Below are positions 1 through 6,957 of a DNA stretch of 46,821 bases, in pieces. The first letter of the stretch is position 1. Every line of letters starts with the position of its first letter. Source of the stretch: Bacteroides sp. CAG:530 (lineage in GTDB: Bacteria; Bacteroidota; Bacteroidia; Bacteroidales; Bacteroidaceae); NCBI GenBank assembly GCA_000434735.1, contig FR881215.1:1-46821 (forward strand), given 5' to 3'. The notes beneath the pieces are model-generated. The model did no database searches. It was not told the origin of the DNA and was given only the letters and a program-made list of their open reading frames with translations. The position numbers were made by a program, and so were the translations under genes.

Positions 1-6
1 CAAAAA

Positions 7-30
7 TAGGTATTCCGCTGAAAATACCTA
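7..30. other. Short hairpin
   Basis: The arms TAGGTATT (7-14) and AATACCTA (23-30) are perfectly complementary around an 8-nt loop. No T-run follows, so it is not a clear intrinsic terminator. It may be the 3' end structure of a gene outside the window. Confidence 0.5.
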
Positions 31-53
31 CTTGTAAGTATAACGGATTTAAA

Positions 54-78
54 TTTAGCAAGTTTCCAACTTGCTAAA
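54..78. other. Perfect 11-bp hairpin
   Basis: TTTAGCAAGTT (54-64) pairs perfectly with AACTTGCTAAA (68-78) across a 3-nt loop. The GACAAG-rich segment follows at once. The function is not known. Confidence 0.6.
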
Positions 79-241
79 CAGCAGACAAGTTGACAAGAAA
101 CGAGTAGACAAGGCGATTGGTTTTCTCTTGATAATAGCTCCTTACAACCTTTCCTGACTTCGTCACTCAAAAACCATGCATTTTATAACTTACTGATAAA
201 CAATATTTTGTATCTTTACGTCACCTAATTTTGGGTGACGC

Positions 242-335
242 AATGACGAAGTCAAGAAAAAACAATTCGATGAACCAAATGACACAATGCGATGAGTCAA
301 TTGAAAGAATACGATGATGCGATTGAATCATCGCA
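242..335. repeat. Imperfect 22-nt tandem repeats, four units, with inverted arms (locus A)
   Basis: Units start at 242, 264, 286 and 308, exactly 22 nt apart. Each begins with AAT, and units 2-4 carry the core CGATGA. The last part folds back: TGCGATGA (288-295) is complementary to TCATCGCA (328-335), and CGATGAT (312-318) to ATCATCG (327-333). Positions 300-317 match the reverse complement of 30685-30702 at 17 of 18 bases, so this is probably a dispersed element. I do not recognise it as a named family. Confidence 0.65.
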
Positions 336-374
336 ATGTTTTTCCTGATTCTTACTACATATTACTTGAAAAAG

Positions 375-421
375 AAAATGGCGCATGGATTAAGGCACTA
401 CCCTTTTCCATACGCCATTTT
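375..421 (-). terminator. Terminator of typA
   Basis: AAAATGGCG (375-383) pairs with CGCCATTTT (413-421), and ATGG (385-388) with CCAT (408-411) extends the stem past one mismatch. It lies about 40 bases beyond the typA stop codon. The A/T ends make it workable in both directions. Confidence 0.65.
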
Positions 422-461
422 ATATTTATGAACAGACAAACCAACAGTTTGCCAATATCAA

Positions 462-2267
462 TTAAGCATTCTTATTAGCACGCTTACGTTCCAATTCATC
501 CAAGATTACCTTACGCATACGCATACTCTTAGGAGTAACTTCTACGTATTCATCTTCCTTGATGTACTCAAGAGCCTCTTCGAGCGAGAAGATTACCGGC
601 GGAATGATACGAGCCTTATCGTCAGAACCCGAAGCACGCATGTTGGTAAGTTTCTTAGATTTTGTTACGTTGATAACCAAGTCGTTTTCGTGAACATGCT
701 CACCTACTACCTGTCCGGCATAAACCTCGTCCTGCGGATAGATGAAGAACTTACCACGGTCTTGCAACTTATCGATAGCGTATGCAAAAGCGGTACCGCT
801 CTCCATAGCAATCATAGAACCGTTGGTACGACGTGGGATATCGCCCTTATAAGGCTGATATTCTTTGAAACGGTGCGCCATGATAGCTTCACCCTGCGAT
901 GCGGTCAAAACGTTTGTACGCAAGCCGATAATACCACGCGACGGCATATCGAATTCAATGTTTACACGGTCGCCCTGAGTTTCCATAGAAACCATTTCAC
1001 CCTTACGGCGTGTAACCATATCAATCATCTTACTTGAGAATTCTTCGGGCACACTGATAGTCAACTCTTCTATCGGTTCGCATTTCACTCCGTCTATCTC
1101 CTTGAAGATAACCTGCGGCTGACCTACCTGAAGCTCGTATCCTTCACGACGCATGGTTTCAATCAGCACTGACAAGTGGAGCACACCACGACCTGATACA
1201 ATCCACTTACCATCTTCGTTGTCTGTTTTACGAACACGAAGAGCCAAGTTCTTATCGAGTTCCTTCATCAAGCGGTCGTGAATGTGGCGTGAAGTCACAA
1301 ACTTACCCTCTTTACCGAAGAACGGAGAATCGTTGATAGTGAAGAGCATACTCATGGTAGGCTCATCAATAGCGATAGGAGGCAGCGGTTCCGGATTTTC
1401 GAAATCGCAGATAGTATCACCGATTTCGAATCCGTCTATACCGATTACCGCACAGATATCACCCGATGATACAGACTGAACGCGCTTACGTCCCAGTCCC
1501 TCGAATGTATGTACTTCTTTAACTTTCGATTTAACCAATGATCCGTCGCGCTTAGCCAAAGTGATGTTCATACCTTCGCTGATAGTACCGCGATGAACGC
1601 GACCTACGGCGATACGTCCGGTGTACGAAGAATAGTCGAGCGATGTGATAAGCATCTGCGGAGTACCTTCGAGCTGAGTCGGAGCAGGGATATATTTCAC
1701 GATAGCGTCGAGCAGCGGAGTAAGGCTGTCGGTAGGAGTTTTCCAGTCCTCTCCCATCCAGTTATTCTTTGCAGAACCGTAAAGAACAGGGAAATCAAGC
1801 TGGTCTTCGGTAGCGTTCAGGCTGAACATCAAATCGAATACCATCTCGTAAACTTCTTCCGGACGGCAGTTGGGCTTATCTACCTTGTTAACTACAACAA
1901 TAGGTTTCAAACCAATCTGCAAAGCCTTCTGCAGAACGAAACGGGTCTGAGGCATCGGACCTTCAAAAGCATCAACCAGCAGAATACAACCGTCGGCCAT
2001 ATTCAATACTCGCTCTACCTCACCACCGAAGTCGGCGTGTCCCGGAGTGTCGATGATGTTGATCTTTGTTCCTTTGTAATTGATAGAAACGTTCTTAGAA
2101 AGGATTGTTATACCTCTTTCACGTTCCAAATCGTTGTTATCCAACACCAATTCACCATTGGTTTGGTCGTCGCGGAACAAATGCCCCGCCAGCATCATTT
2201 TGTCCACCAATGTAGTCTTTCCGTGGTCTACGTGGGCAATAATGGCAATGTTTCTAATATCTTGCAT
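462..2267 (-). CDS. typA: Ribosome-associated translational GTPase TypA/BipA
   Basis: The 601-residue protein has the normal length for TypA/BipA, an EF-G-like GTPase that binds ribosomes and supports subunit assembly and growth under stress. The G1 loop AHVDHGKTT lies near residue 12, followed by the switch motif RERGITI, the G3 motif DTPGHADFGGEV and the G4 motif NKVDKP. The EF-G-like C-terminal domains and the lysine-rich TypA tail follow. The start codon leaves the G1 loop at its usual distance from the N-terminus. It is a single-gene unit, divergent from rpsO, with a good -7 element upstream and a terminator stem downstream. The assignment is secure; EF-G and LepA are excluded by length and domain order. 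Confidence 0.97.
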   Translation of the reverse strand: MQDIRNIAIIAHVDHGKTTLVDKMMLAGHLFRDDQTNGELVLDNNDLERERGITILSKNVSINYKGTKINIIDTPGHADFGGEVERVLNMADGCILLVDAFEGPMPQTRFVLQKALQIGLKPIVVVNKVDKPNCRPEEVYEMVFDLMFSLNATEDQLDFPVLYGSAKNNWMGEDWKTPTDSLTPLLDAIVKYIPAPTQLEGTPQMLITSLDYSSYTGRIAVGRVHRGTISEGMNITLAKRDGSLVKSKVKEVHTFEGLGRKRVQSVSSGDICAVIGIDGFEIGDTICDFENPEPLPPIAIDEPTMSMLFTINDSPFFGKEGKFVTSRHIHDRLMKELDKNLALRVRKTDNEDGKWIVSGRGVLHLSVLIETMRREGYELQVGQPQVIFKEIDGVKCEPIEELTISVPEEFSSKMIDMVTRRKGEMVSMETQGDRVNIEFDMPSRGIIGLRTNVLTASQGEAIMAHRFKEYQPYKGDIPRRTNGSMIAMESGTAFAYAIDKLQDRGKFFIYPQDEVYAGQVVGEHVHENDLVINVTKSKKLTNMRASGSDDKARIIPPVIFSLEEALEYIKEDEYVEVTPKSMRMRKVILDELERKRANKNA

Positions 2268-2289
2268 ACTATACCTATATATTTGGGCG

Positions 2290-2297
2290 CAAATTTA
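2290..2297 (-). promoter_or_regulatory. Promoter -7 element of typA
   Basis: On the minus strand the sequence reads TAAATTTG, a full match to the Bacteroidetes TAnnTTTG element, 23 bases upstream of the typA ATG. The -33 region is weak. Confidence 0.6.
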
Positions 2298-2415
2298 CTA
2301 ATTTTCTTTTAATTACGAATTATATTAACCTCTGTTATTAGATGGCTGTTTTATGGAGTAATATTGAGGAGGTCTAAAAATTTTGTAAAAATCTGATTTT
2401 CTGCTGAAAAAAGCA

Positions 2416-2445
2416 TTGTCATCTAAAAGATAATGTCTATCTTTG
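2416..2445 (+). promoter_or_regulatory. Promoter of rpsO
   Basis: TATCTTTG (2438-2445) matches the -7 consensus TAnnTTTG. TTG at 2416-2418 lies 19 nt further upstream as a plausible -33 element. Transcription would begin about 35 nt before the rpsO ATG. Confidence 0.65.
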
Positions 2446-2485
2446 CAGCCGAAATTCAGATTTAATATTAAAAACAGTCAAAATT

Positions 2486-2755
2486 ATGTATTTAGACGCA
2501 GCTAAAAAACAAGAAATCTTTGAAAAGTACGGAAAGTCTAACACTGATACTGGCTCAGCTGAAGCGCAGATAGCTTTGTTTTCATACCGTATTTCTCACC
2601 TGACTGAGCACCTTAAGCTCAACAGAAAAGATTATAGCACTGAAAGAGCTTTGACAATGTTGGTAGGTAAACGTCGTTCTTTGTTGGACTACTTGAAGAG
2701 CCGTGACATCGAACGTTACCGTAACATCGTTAAAGAACTTGGCTTGCGTAAGTAA
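2486..2755 (+). CDS. rpsO: 30S ribosomal protein S15
   Basis: The 89-residue protein is the exact usual length of S15, an early 16S rRNA-binding protein of the small-subunit platform that also contributes to a subunit bridge. Typical family segments are visible: the TGSAEAQI stretch near residue 22, a HLKLNRKDYSTERAL segment in the middle, and LVGKRRSLLDYL followed by the YRNIVKELGLRK end. It is a single-gene unit with its own promoter and a strong terminator shared with luxS. S15 often regulates its own translation through the mRNA leader; the short leader here (about 2450-2485) shows no obvious pseudoknot to me. Confidence 0.98.
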   Translation: MYLDAAKKQEIFEKYGKSNTDTGSAEAQIALFSYRISHLTEHLKLNRKDYSTERALTMLVGKRRSLLDYLKSRDIERYRNIVKELGLRK

Positions 2756-2780
2756 TTCTGTTACTTGCTGCAAACGAACA

Positions 2781-2824
2781 AAAAAGAAGCCGCTTCCTTG
2801 CAAAAGGATACGGCTTCTTTTTTT
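2781..2824. terminator. Bidirectional terminator between rpsO and luxS
   Basis: AAAAAGAAGCCG (2781-2792) pairs with CGGCTTCTTTTT (2811-2822), and an inner TCCTT/AAGGA pair extends the stem. T-runs lie on both strands, so it can end both rpsO (+) and luxS (-). Confidence 0.85.
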
Positions 2825-2872
2825 GTGTAAATATGATGGTGAGCCTAAAAACTCACCATCTCTTATAATGAT

Positions 2873-3352
2873 TTACTGCGGATAAACCAGATTTTCTTCG
2901 GTGGCGCACTCTAAGACTTCGTGCAAGTACTTTGCTGCTTCCCAACGCGCCATGGGCAAGTTCATCATCAGATAGTTGCCACAGTCTTTAGCGCAAGCTC
3001 CGGGAACATCGCCTTCGAACTCAGAAACAAAGCGGAAGGTTTCTTTCATCAGCTCAAGTACATCGGCCGACTGCAGGTCGCCTTTCACAATGAGATAGTT
3101 GCCGGTAAGACATCCCATCGGACCCCAATAAATGATTTTATCTGCCCATACCGGATGGTTACGCAAGAAAGTAGCCGCCAGATGCTCTATGGTATGAATG
3201 GCCGACGGACCGAGGCACGGCTCGCGGTTTGGTTCTTTCATACGCACATCGAAGGTAGTTACAACTTCTTCGCCTACCATATCTTTACGCGATACGTAGA
3301 TACCCCGTTTCAGGCGAAGATGATCGACTGTAAAACTCGGAATTTTCTTCAT
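2873..3352 (-). CDS. luxS: S-ribosylhomocysteine lyase (AI-2 precursor synthase)
   Basis: LuxS cleaves S-ribosylhomocysteine to homocysteine and 4,5-dihydroxy-2,3-pentanedione, which cyclises to autoinducer-2. At 159 residues it has the family length. The metal site HTIEH (His53, His57) and Cys124 match the usual His-His-Cys ligands, and the catalytic cysteine is Cys81 in GPMGCLTG. It lies 6 nt after mtnN, which makes its substrate, so the two form one operon for the activated methyl cycle. It ends at the terminator shared with rpsO. Whether it serves signalling or only methyl-cycle recycling cannot be told from sequence. Confidence 0.97.
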   Translation of the reverse strand: MKKIPSFTVDHLRLKRGIYVSRKDMVGEEVVTTFDVRMKEPNREPCLGPSAIHTIEHLAATFLRNHPVWADKIIYWGPMGCLTGNYLIVKGDLQSADVLELMKETFRFVSEFEGDVPGACAKDCGNYLMMNLPMARWEAAKYLHEVLECATEENLVYPQ

Positions 3353-3358
3353 ACGGAA

Positions 3359-4054
3359 TTATAATTTACTTGGTAATGATTTCAAAAACGCTTCTGTAAC
3401 GTGGAATGAACGGTCGGCCATCTCGCCCCAGAAGTTAAGGTATTGGTCGAAATGATTTTCGGTTCCCGGAGTATCGCTGATGATGCGGAAGCTGATGAAA
3501 GGCACTTTATACAGATAGCAAACCTGTGCAATGGCACCCGATTCCATATCTACAGCCAGTCCGTCGGGGAAGTTCTTCTTTATGGCATCAAGCTCGCTTC
3601 TGTCGGTAATGAACTTATCGCCGCTGCAAATCAAGCCGCCGTGTATGGCAGTAGCAGTGTCGAGCGACATGGCACAGTTATACAGCGTTTCATTTCCGCT
3701 AAAGAAAGTAGGAAGTCCCTGAATCTGTCCGTAAGCGTTGCCTTCGCCACACCAAACATCGTGATATACTATCTGTGCGCTGGCTACCACGTCCATCACC
3801 TTAAGACAAGTATCTATTCCGCCTGCCACGCCGGTACTAATCACACAGTCGGGGGTAAAGTTACGAATCAGTTCTACGGCTCCTGCAGCCGCGTTAACCT
3901 TACCTATGCCACACTGCATCAAAACCACGTCGTTATTGTTTATAGTTCCTTCTATATAGCTGAAAGGACCTTCTGTACGTTCTGTTTTATTTTCAAGTTG
4001 ATTTGCCAATTGCTTCTGCTCTGAAGACATGGCGGTGATAATTCCTATTTTCAT
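3359..4054 (-). CDS. mtnN: 5'-methylthioadenosine/S-adenosylhomocysteine nucleosidase
   Basis: This enzyme removes adenine from S-adenosylhomocysteine and methylthioadenosine, relieving product inhibition of methyltransferases and giving the LuxS substrate. The 231 residues match the E. coli enzyme (232). Glu12, Glu171 (in VDMESGA) and Asp194 (in ISDTPG) fall at the positions of the known Glu12/Glu174/Asp197 set. The STGVAGG segment and the SGDKFI segment near residue 145 also fit. It is the first gene of the mtnN-luxS pair. I do not see a TAnnTTTG element directly upstream. Read-through past the tRNA-Cys terminator is possible. Confidence 0.96.
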   Translation of the reverse strand: MKIGIITAMSSEQKQLANQLENKTERTEGPFSYIEGTINNNDVVLMQCGIGKVNAAAGAVELIRNFTPDCVISTGVAGGIDTCLKVMDVVASAQIVYHDVWCGEGNAYGQIQGLPTFFSGNETLYNCAMSLDTATAIHGGLICSGDKFITDRSELDAIKKNFPDGLAVDMESGAIAQVCYLYKVPFISFRIISDTPGTENHFDQYLNFWGEMADRSFHVTEAFLKSLPSKL

Positions 4055-4096
4055 GGATATTCGTTATTTTAGAACATTGTTTTTTTGACTGTAAAA

Positions 4097-4129
4097 GAAA
4101 AAAGGGTATGCCAAAACTGACACACCCTT
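4097..4129 (-). terminator. Terminator of tRNA-Cys
   Basis: On the minus strand AAGGGTGTG pairs with CATACCCTT (one mismatch) around a loop of about 10 nt, and a T-rich run continues toward 4090. It begins about 10 bases beyond the tRNA 3' end. Confidence 0.7.
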
Positions 4130-4138
4130 CACTCAGAG

Positions 4139-4210
4139 AGGTACCTGGCGGATTCGAACCGCCGTACACGGTTTTGCAGACCGCTGACTAAGCCACTCAT
4201 CCAAGGTACC
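4139..4210 (-). tRNA. tRNA-Cys (GCA)
   Basis: On the minus strand a full cloverleaf is readable. The acceptor GGTACCT pairs with AGGTACC, the anticodon stem GCGGT/ACCGT holds the loop CTGCAAA (anticodon GCA), and the T-arm is GGCGG-TTCGAAT-CCGCC. The discriminator base is U73, the known cysteine identity element. No CCA is encoded. It has its own promoter and terminator. Confidence 0.96.
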
Positions 4211-4228
4211 GAATTACTGATTCGTGTG

Positions 4229-4258
4229 CAAAGGTAATGCGTTTTTTTAATTTATCAA
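4229..4258 (-). promoter_or_regulatory. Promoter of tRNA-Cys
   Basis: On the minus strand TACCTTTG (plus 4229-4236) matches the -7 consensus. TTG (plus 4256-4258) lies exactly 19 nt upstream as the -33 element, an ideal Bacteroidetes spacing. Confidence 0.75.
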
Positions 4259-4306
4259 CTATTTACCGTGCTTTTTCTTACCTCTTTACGCAAGAATAGA
4301 GGGTCA

Positions 4307-4363
4307 TTTGTATCAAACGGCTTTTTACATTATTCTTACTGGCAAGAAGCCGCTTGATACAAA
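4307..4363 (-). terminator. Long imperfect hairpin after the beta-mannosidase gene
   Basis: TTTGTATCAA (4307-4316) pairs with TTGATACAAA (4354-4363), and CGGCTT (4318-4323) with AAGCCG (4347-4352), separated by one A/C mismatch. It lies 4 bases past the stop codon of the last gene of the leftward operon. No U-tract follows on that strand, so it could be a factor-assisted end or an RNA-stabilising stem rather than a classic terminator. Confidence 0.5.
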
Positions 4364-4367
4364 CAGA

Positions 4368-6935
4368 TTATTTTACGCCACCCAACTGGTGTAAAGTGAA
4401 GGTGAAGTCCTTCAATGAATAGCCTTCGGGCGAAGTAATGGTAATCTTCTTACACTGCCATGGCAGAAGATCGAAGAAGTTATCCGAGAAGCGGACTCCC
4501 TGTACCGGCACTTCGATGAATATGTCGCGAGCCAACTTATCGGCTTTTAAAGTCATTTCGATGGCTTCTCCACGTCTTTTTACGCTTGTCTCTATACGAG
4601 CCTCAGGAAGTTTCTGATCTTTCGGATAAGCGAAATAAAATACTTCATCCGCCAATGCCGCTCCGTTCTTTGCTTTCAGCGTGAAACGCAAGAATGAGGT
4701 TGCAGCATCTTGCTTACTGAGAAACTCGTCTACACGCTTTTTAAGGAAGAGCATAGAGGTATTGGCTGAAAGCTTGCCGCTATGAGTCCATTTCCCATGC
4801 GATTTTCCGTCGAAATCCATCAGTTCTACTGTCAAGCGCACGTCGTCTCTGTCTTGCAGTTCGTCTGAAATAAGATAGACGCACAGATCGTCGCCTTCTT
4901 TAATGGCATTAATCAAGACGGGAGCAAAAGCACGCTGCGACTGATACTGCATGGCTTTCCAGTTGCCATAATAGTCGATGCTGGACCATGACACTACGGG
5001 CCAACTGTCGTTCAACTGCCAGAATAGGCTTCCCATACAGTACGGGCGATTACGACGATGAGCCTCTATGCCGTGGCGCATACCCTGACCTTGAAGCACC
5101 AATCCCACGTAAACAAAATCTTCAAACTTGGCAGGAACTTTATAGTATAAGCCCATGGTCTGCTTGATAAGCGCATTACCGATAGTGGCCTTTTGATGCG
5201 CATTCATGACCGGCGATTCTAGTTCAAAGTCCTTTTCTTCGGCGAATGTGCGTATCGTTTTCATTTCGGGGAACGCCTGGAAGCCATATTCACTCATAAA
5301 GCGAGGAATCTCTGAGTCGAAGCTCTCAAACGGTTTACGTCCGTACCATGTACCCCAGTTATGACTGTCGGCTATCTTCCAACTTTCGGGACGACCCCAA
5401 TTGGCTTCGTAAGGAGAGCCGTGCATATAGAAACGGTCGGAATCGAAACGCTTCACCATATCGGGCAGCAACTGACGGAACAATACATCATAGCCACGGT
5501 TCATTTCGGCAAAAGCCTCGGAAGTGTATTTGTTCTTCCATCCCCAGTAGCGAACTCCTTCGTAAATCTCATTATTACCGCACCACATGGCCAGCGACGC
5601 ATGTCTGCGCAGACGCTTTATATTATATTCAGCCTCAGCCTCTACACGTTTTAAGAACAGAGGGTCGTGAGGGTAAGTAGTACAAGCGAACAGAAAATCC
5701 TGCCATATCAAGATACCGTTACGGTCGGCCTCATCGTAGAACTTATCGTCTTCGTATATACCGCCTCCCCACACACGGAGCATGTTCATATTGACAGCCT
5801 TTACGTCTTCGAAAATACGCTTGTAACGCTCTGTAGTAACATTAGGAAGCAAGGCATCGTCGGGGATGAAATTAGCTCCCTTGGCAAACATTGGGTGTCC
5901 GTTTACCTCGAAGTAGAACGACTTGCCGTGTTCATCGTCTTCCATCACTACACGGATGGAGCGCAATCCTACTTGTCGCTCTTGCGAAGCTACCTCTACC
6001 CCATCTACCGATACCGATGCGGTAAACTTATACAATGAAGGTTCCCCCCAACCGTTGGGCATCCATAAATGCGGATTGTCTATCATTACTGGCATAGAAA
6101 CAGTGTTCTCGCCAGGGCGTAATTCTATCTGTTTCTGAACTTCTTTCGTGTCGTTGGCAGAGTAATGATAAGCCACCTTGAGCAATGCCGAAACAGGCTG
6201 AGAAGTGACATTTGTTATCTCCAAGCGGTTATCTACATCTGCCTTAGAAGCCGATACAGACGCTTGACGAACATAGTAGTCTTCTATCCTTGCTACATCC
6301 GAAAAGACCAAGCGCACCGGTCGCCAGATGCCGCACGTAGCCAAACGTATTCCCCAGTCCCATCCATAAGAGTAAGGAGCCTTACGGGTATAGATGCTTA
6401 CTCGCTTAAAAGAATGGTCGTTATCGGCAGGATAATCAAAGCCATTGGTCTCCCACTGTGGAAGAGCCTCTTTTACCGCCGAGCGGAAGCGTATAAGCAA
6501 TCGGTTCTCTCCTTTTCGAAGCACTGATTTTACGGGAACCTTATGTCCTACAAACATATTATCTGAGCGCAATATCAAAGCTCCGTTCAGAAAGACATCG
6601 GCATACGTATCGAGTCCGTCTAACTCTAAAACGGCAGCGTCACGATTAAGCTGCTCTTCGGTTACGACGAACGATGTGCGATACATCCAGTCCTCGTTTT
6701 CCACCCATTGTACGGCTTCCTCGTTCATCCCATAAAAAGGATTAGGTATTCTATTATGATTCAGAAGGTCCTGATGGATGGTTCCGGGTACCTTAGCATC
6801 GCTCCAAAGCGTATCTCCCACCTGACAGAACGTCCAGTCTGAATGGAGGGTACAAACTTGTGGCTTCTGATAAGCACTTGCTGTTAATGACATAAAGCAA
6901 GCCGCTAAAGAACAGATAATATCTTTCCCATTCAT
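4368..6935 (-). CDS. Secreted beta-mannosidase, glycoside hydrolase family 2
   Basis: The 855-residue enzyme should release terminal beta-linked mannose from oligosaccharides such as N-glycan cores or mannan fragments, probably in the periplasm. A signal peptide occupies about residues 1-21. A GH2 sugar-binding domain follows (to about 215), then an immunoglobulin-like domain and the TIM barrel. The acid/base is Glu456 in WCGNNE and the nucleophile is Glu549 in FMSEYGF. Their 93-residue spacing equals that recalled for the B. thetaiotaomicron enzyme Man2A (Glu462/Glu555). WCGNNE separates it from the beta-galactosidase branch. It is the last gene of a five-gene operon, 22 nt after the processing protease, which is an unusual place for a glycosidase. 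Confidence 0.93.
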   Translation of the reverse strand: MNGKDIICSLAACFMSLTASAYQKPQVCTLHSDWTFCQVGDTLWSDAKVPGTIHQDLLNHNRIPNPFYGMNEEAVQWVENEDWMYRTSFVVTEEQLNRDAAVLELDGLDTYADVFLNGALILRSDNMFVGHKVPVKSVLRKGENRLLIRFRSAVKEALPQWETNGFDYPADNDHSFKRVSIYTRKAPYSYGWDWGIRLATCGIWRPVRLVFSDVARIEDYYVRQASVSASKADVDNRLEITNVTSQPVSALLKVAYHYSANDTKEVQKQIELRPGENTVSMPVMIDNPHLWMPNGWGEPSLYKFTASVSVDGVEVASQERQVGLRSIRVVMEDDEHGKSFYFEVNGHPMFAKGANFIPDDALLPNVTTERYKRIFEDVKAVNMNMLRVWGGGIYEDDKFYDEADRNGILIWQDFLFACTTYPHDPLFLKRVEAEAEYNIKRLRRHASLAMWCGNNEIYEGVRYWGWKNKYTSEAFAEMNRGYDVLFRQLLPDMVKRFDSDRFYMHGSPYEANWGRPESWKIADSHNWGTWYGRKPFESFDSEIPRFMSEYGFQAFPEMKTIRTFAEEKDFELESPVMNAHQKATIGNALIKQTMGLYYKVPAKFEDFVYVGLVLQGQGMRHGIEAHRRNRPYCMGSLFWQLNDSWPVVSWSSIDYYGNWKAMQYQSQRAFAPVLINAIKEGDDLCVYLISDELQDRDDVRLTVELMDFDGKSHGKWTHSGKLSANTSMLFLKKRVDEFLSKQDAATSFLRFTLKAKNGAALADEVFYFAYPKDQKLPEARIETSVKRRGEAIEMTLKADKLARDIFIEVPVQGVRFSDNFFDLLPWQCKKITITSPEGYSLKDFTFTLHQLGGVK

Positions 6936-6957
6936 AGTATAATATAGGTGTTTATTG

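Larger units (their letters stand above)
1..461. other. Gene-free structured intergenic stretch downstream of typA
   Basis: No open reading frame in this stretch resembles a protein family. It holds two hairpins (7-30 and 54-78), three copies of GACAAG (84-89, 92-97, 107-112), an 11-bp inverted pair TGACTTCGTCA (155-165) and TGACGAAGTCA (244-254), and a small dyad CGTCACC/GGTGACG (219-225/234-240). A 22-nt repeat block (242-335) and the typA terminator stem (375-421) follow. The gene to the left lies outside the window, so its 3' end cannot be judged. Confidence 0.75.

Noticed and set aside
242..335. CRISPR array
   Set aside because: Units abut without unique spacers, vary in sequence and no cas gene is present; the same holds for 21600-21678 and 30625-30726.
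1593..2312. A 239-residue open frame on the plus strand across typA
   Set aside because: It is antisense to a clearly recognised gene, has no family features and follows the codon pattern of the opposite strand.
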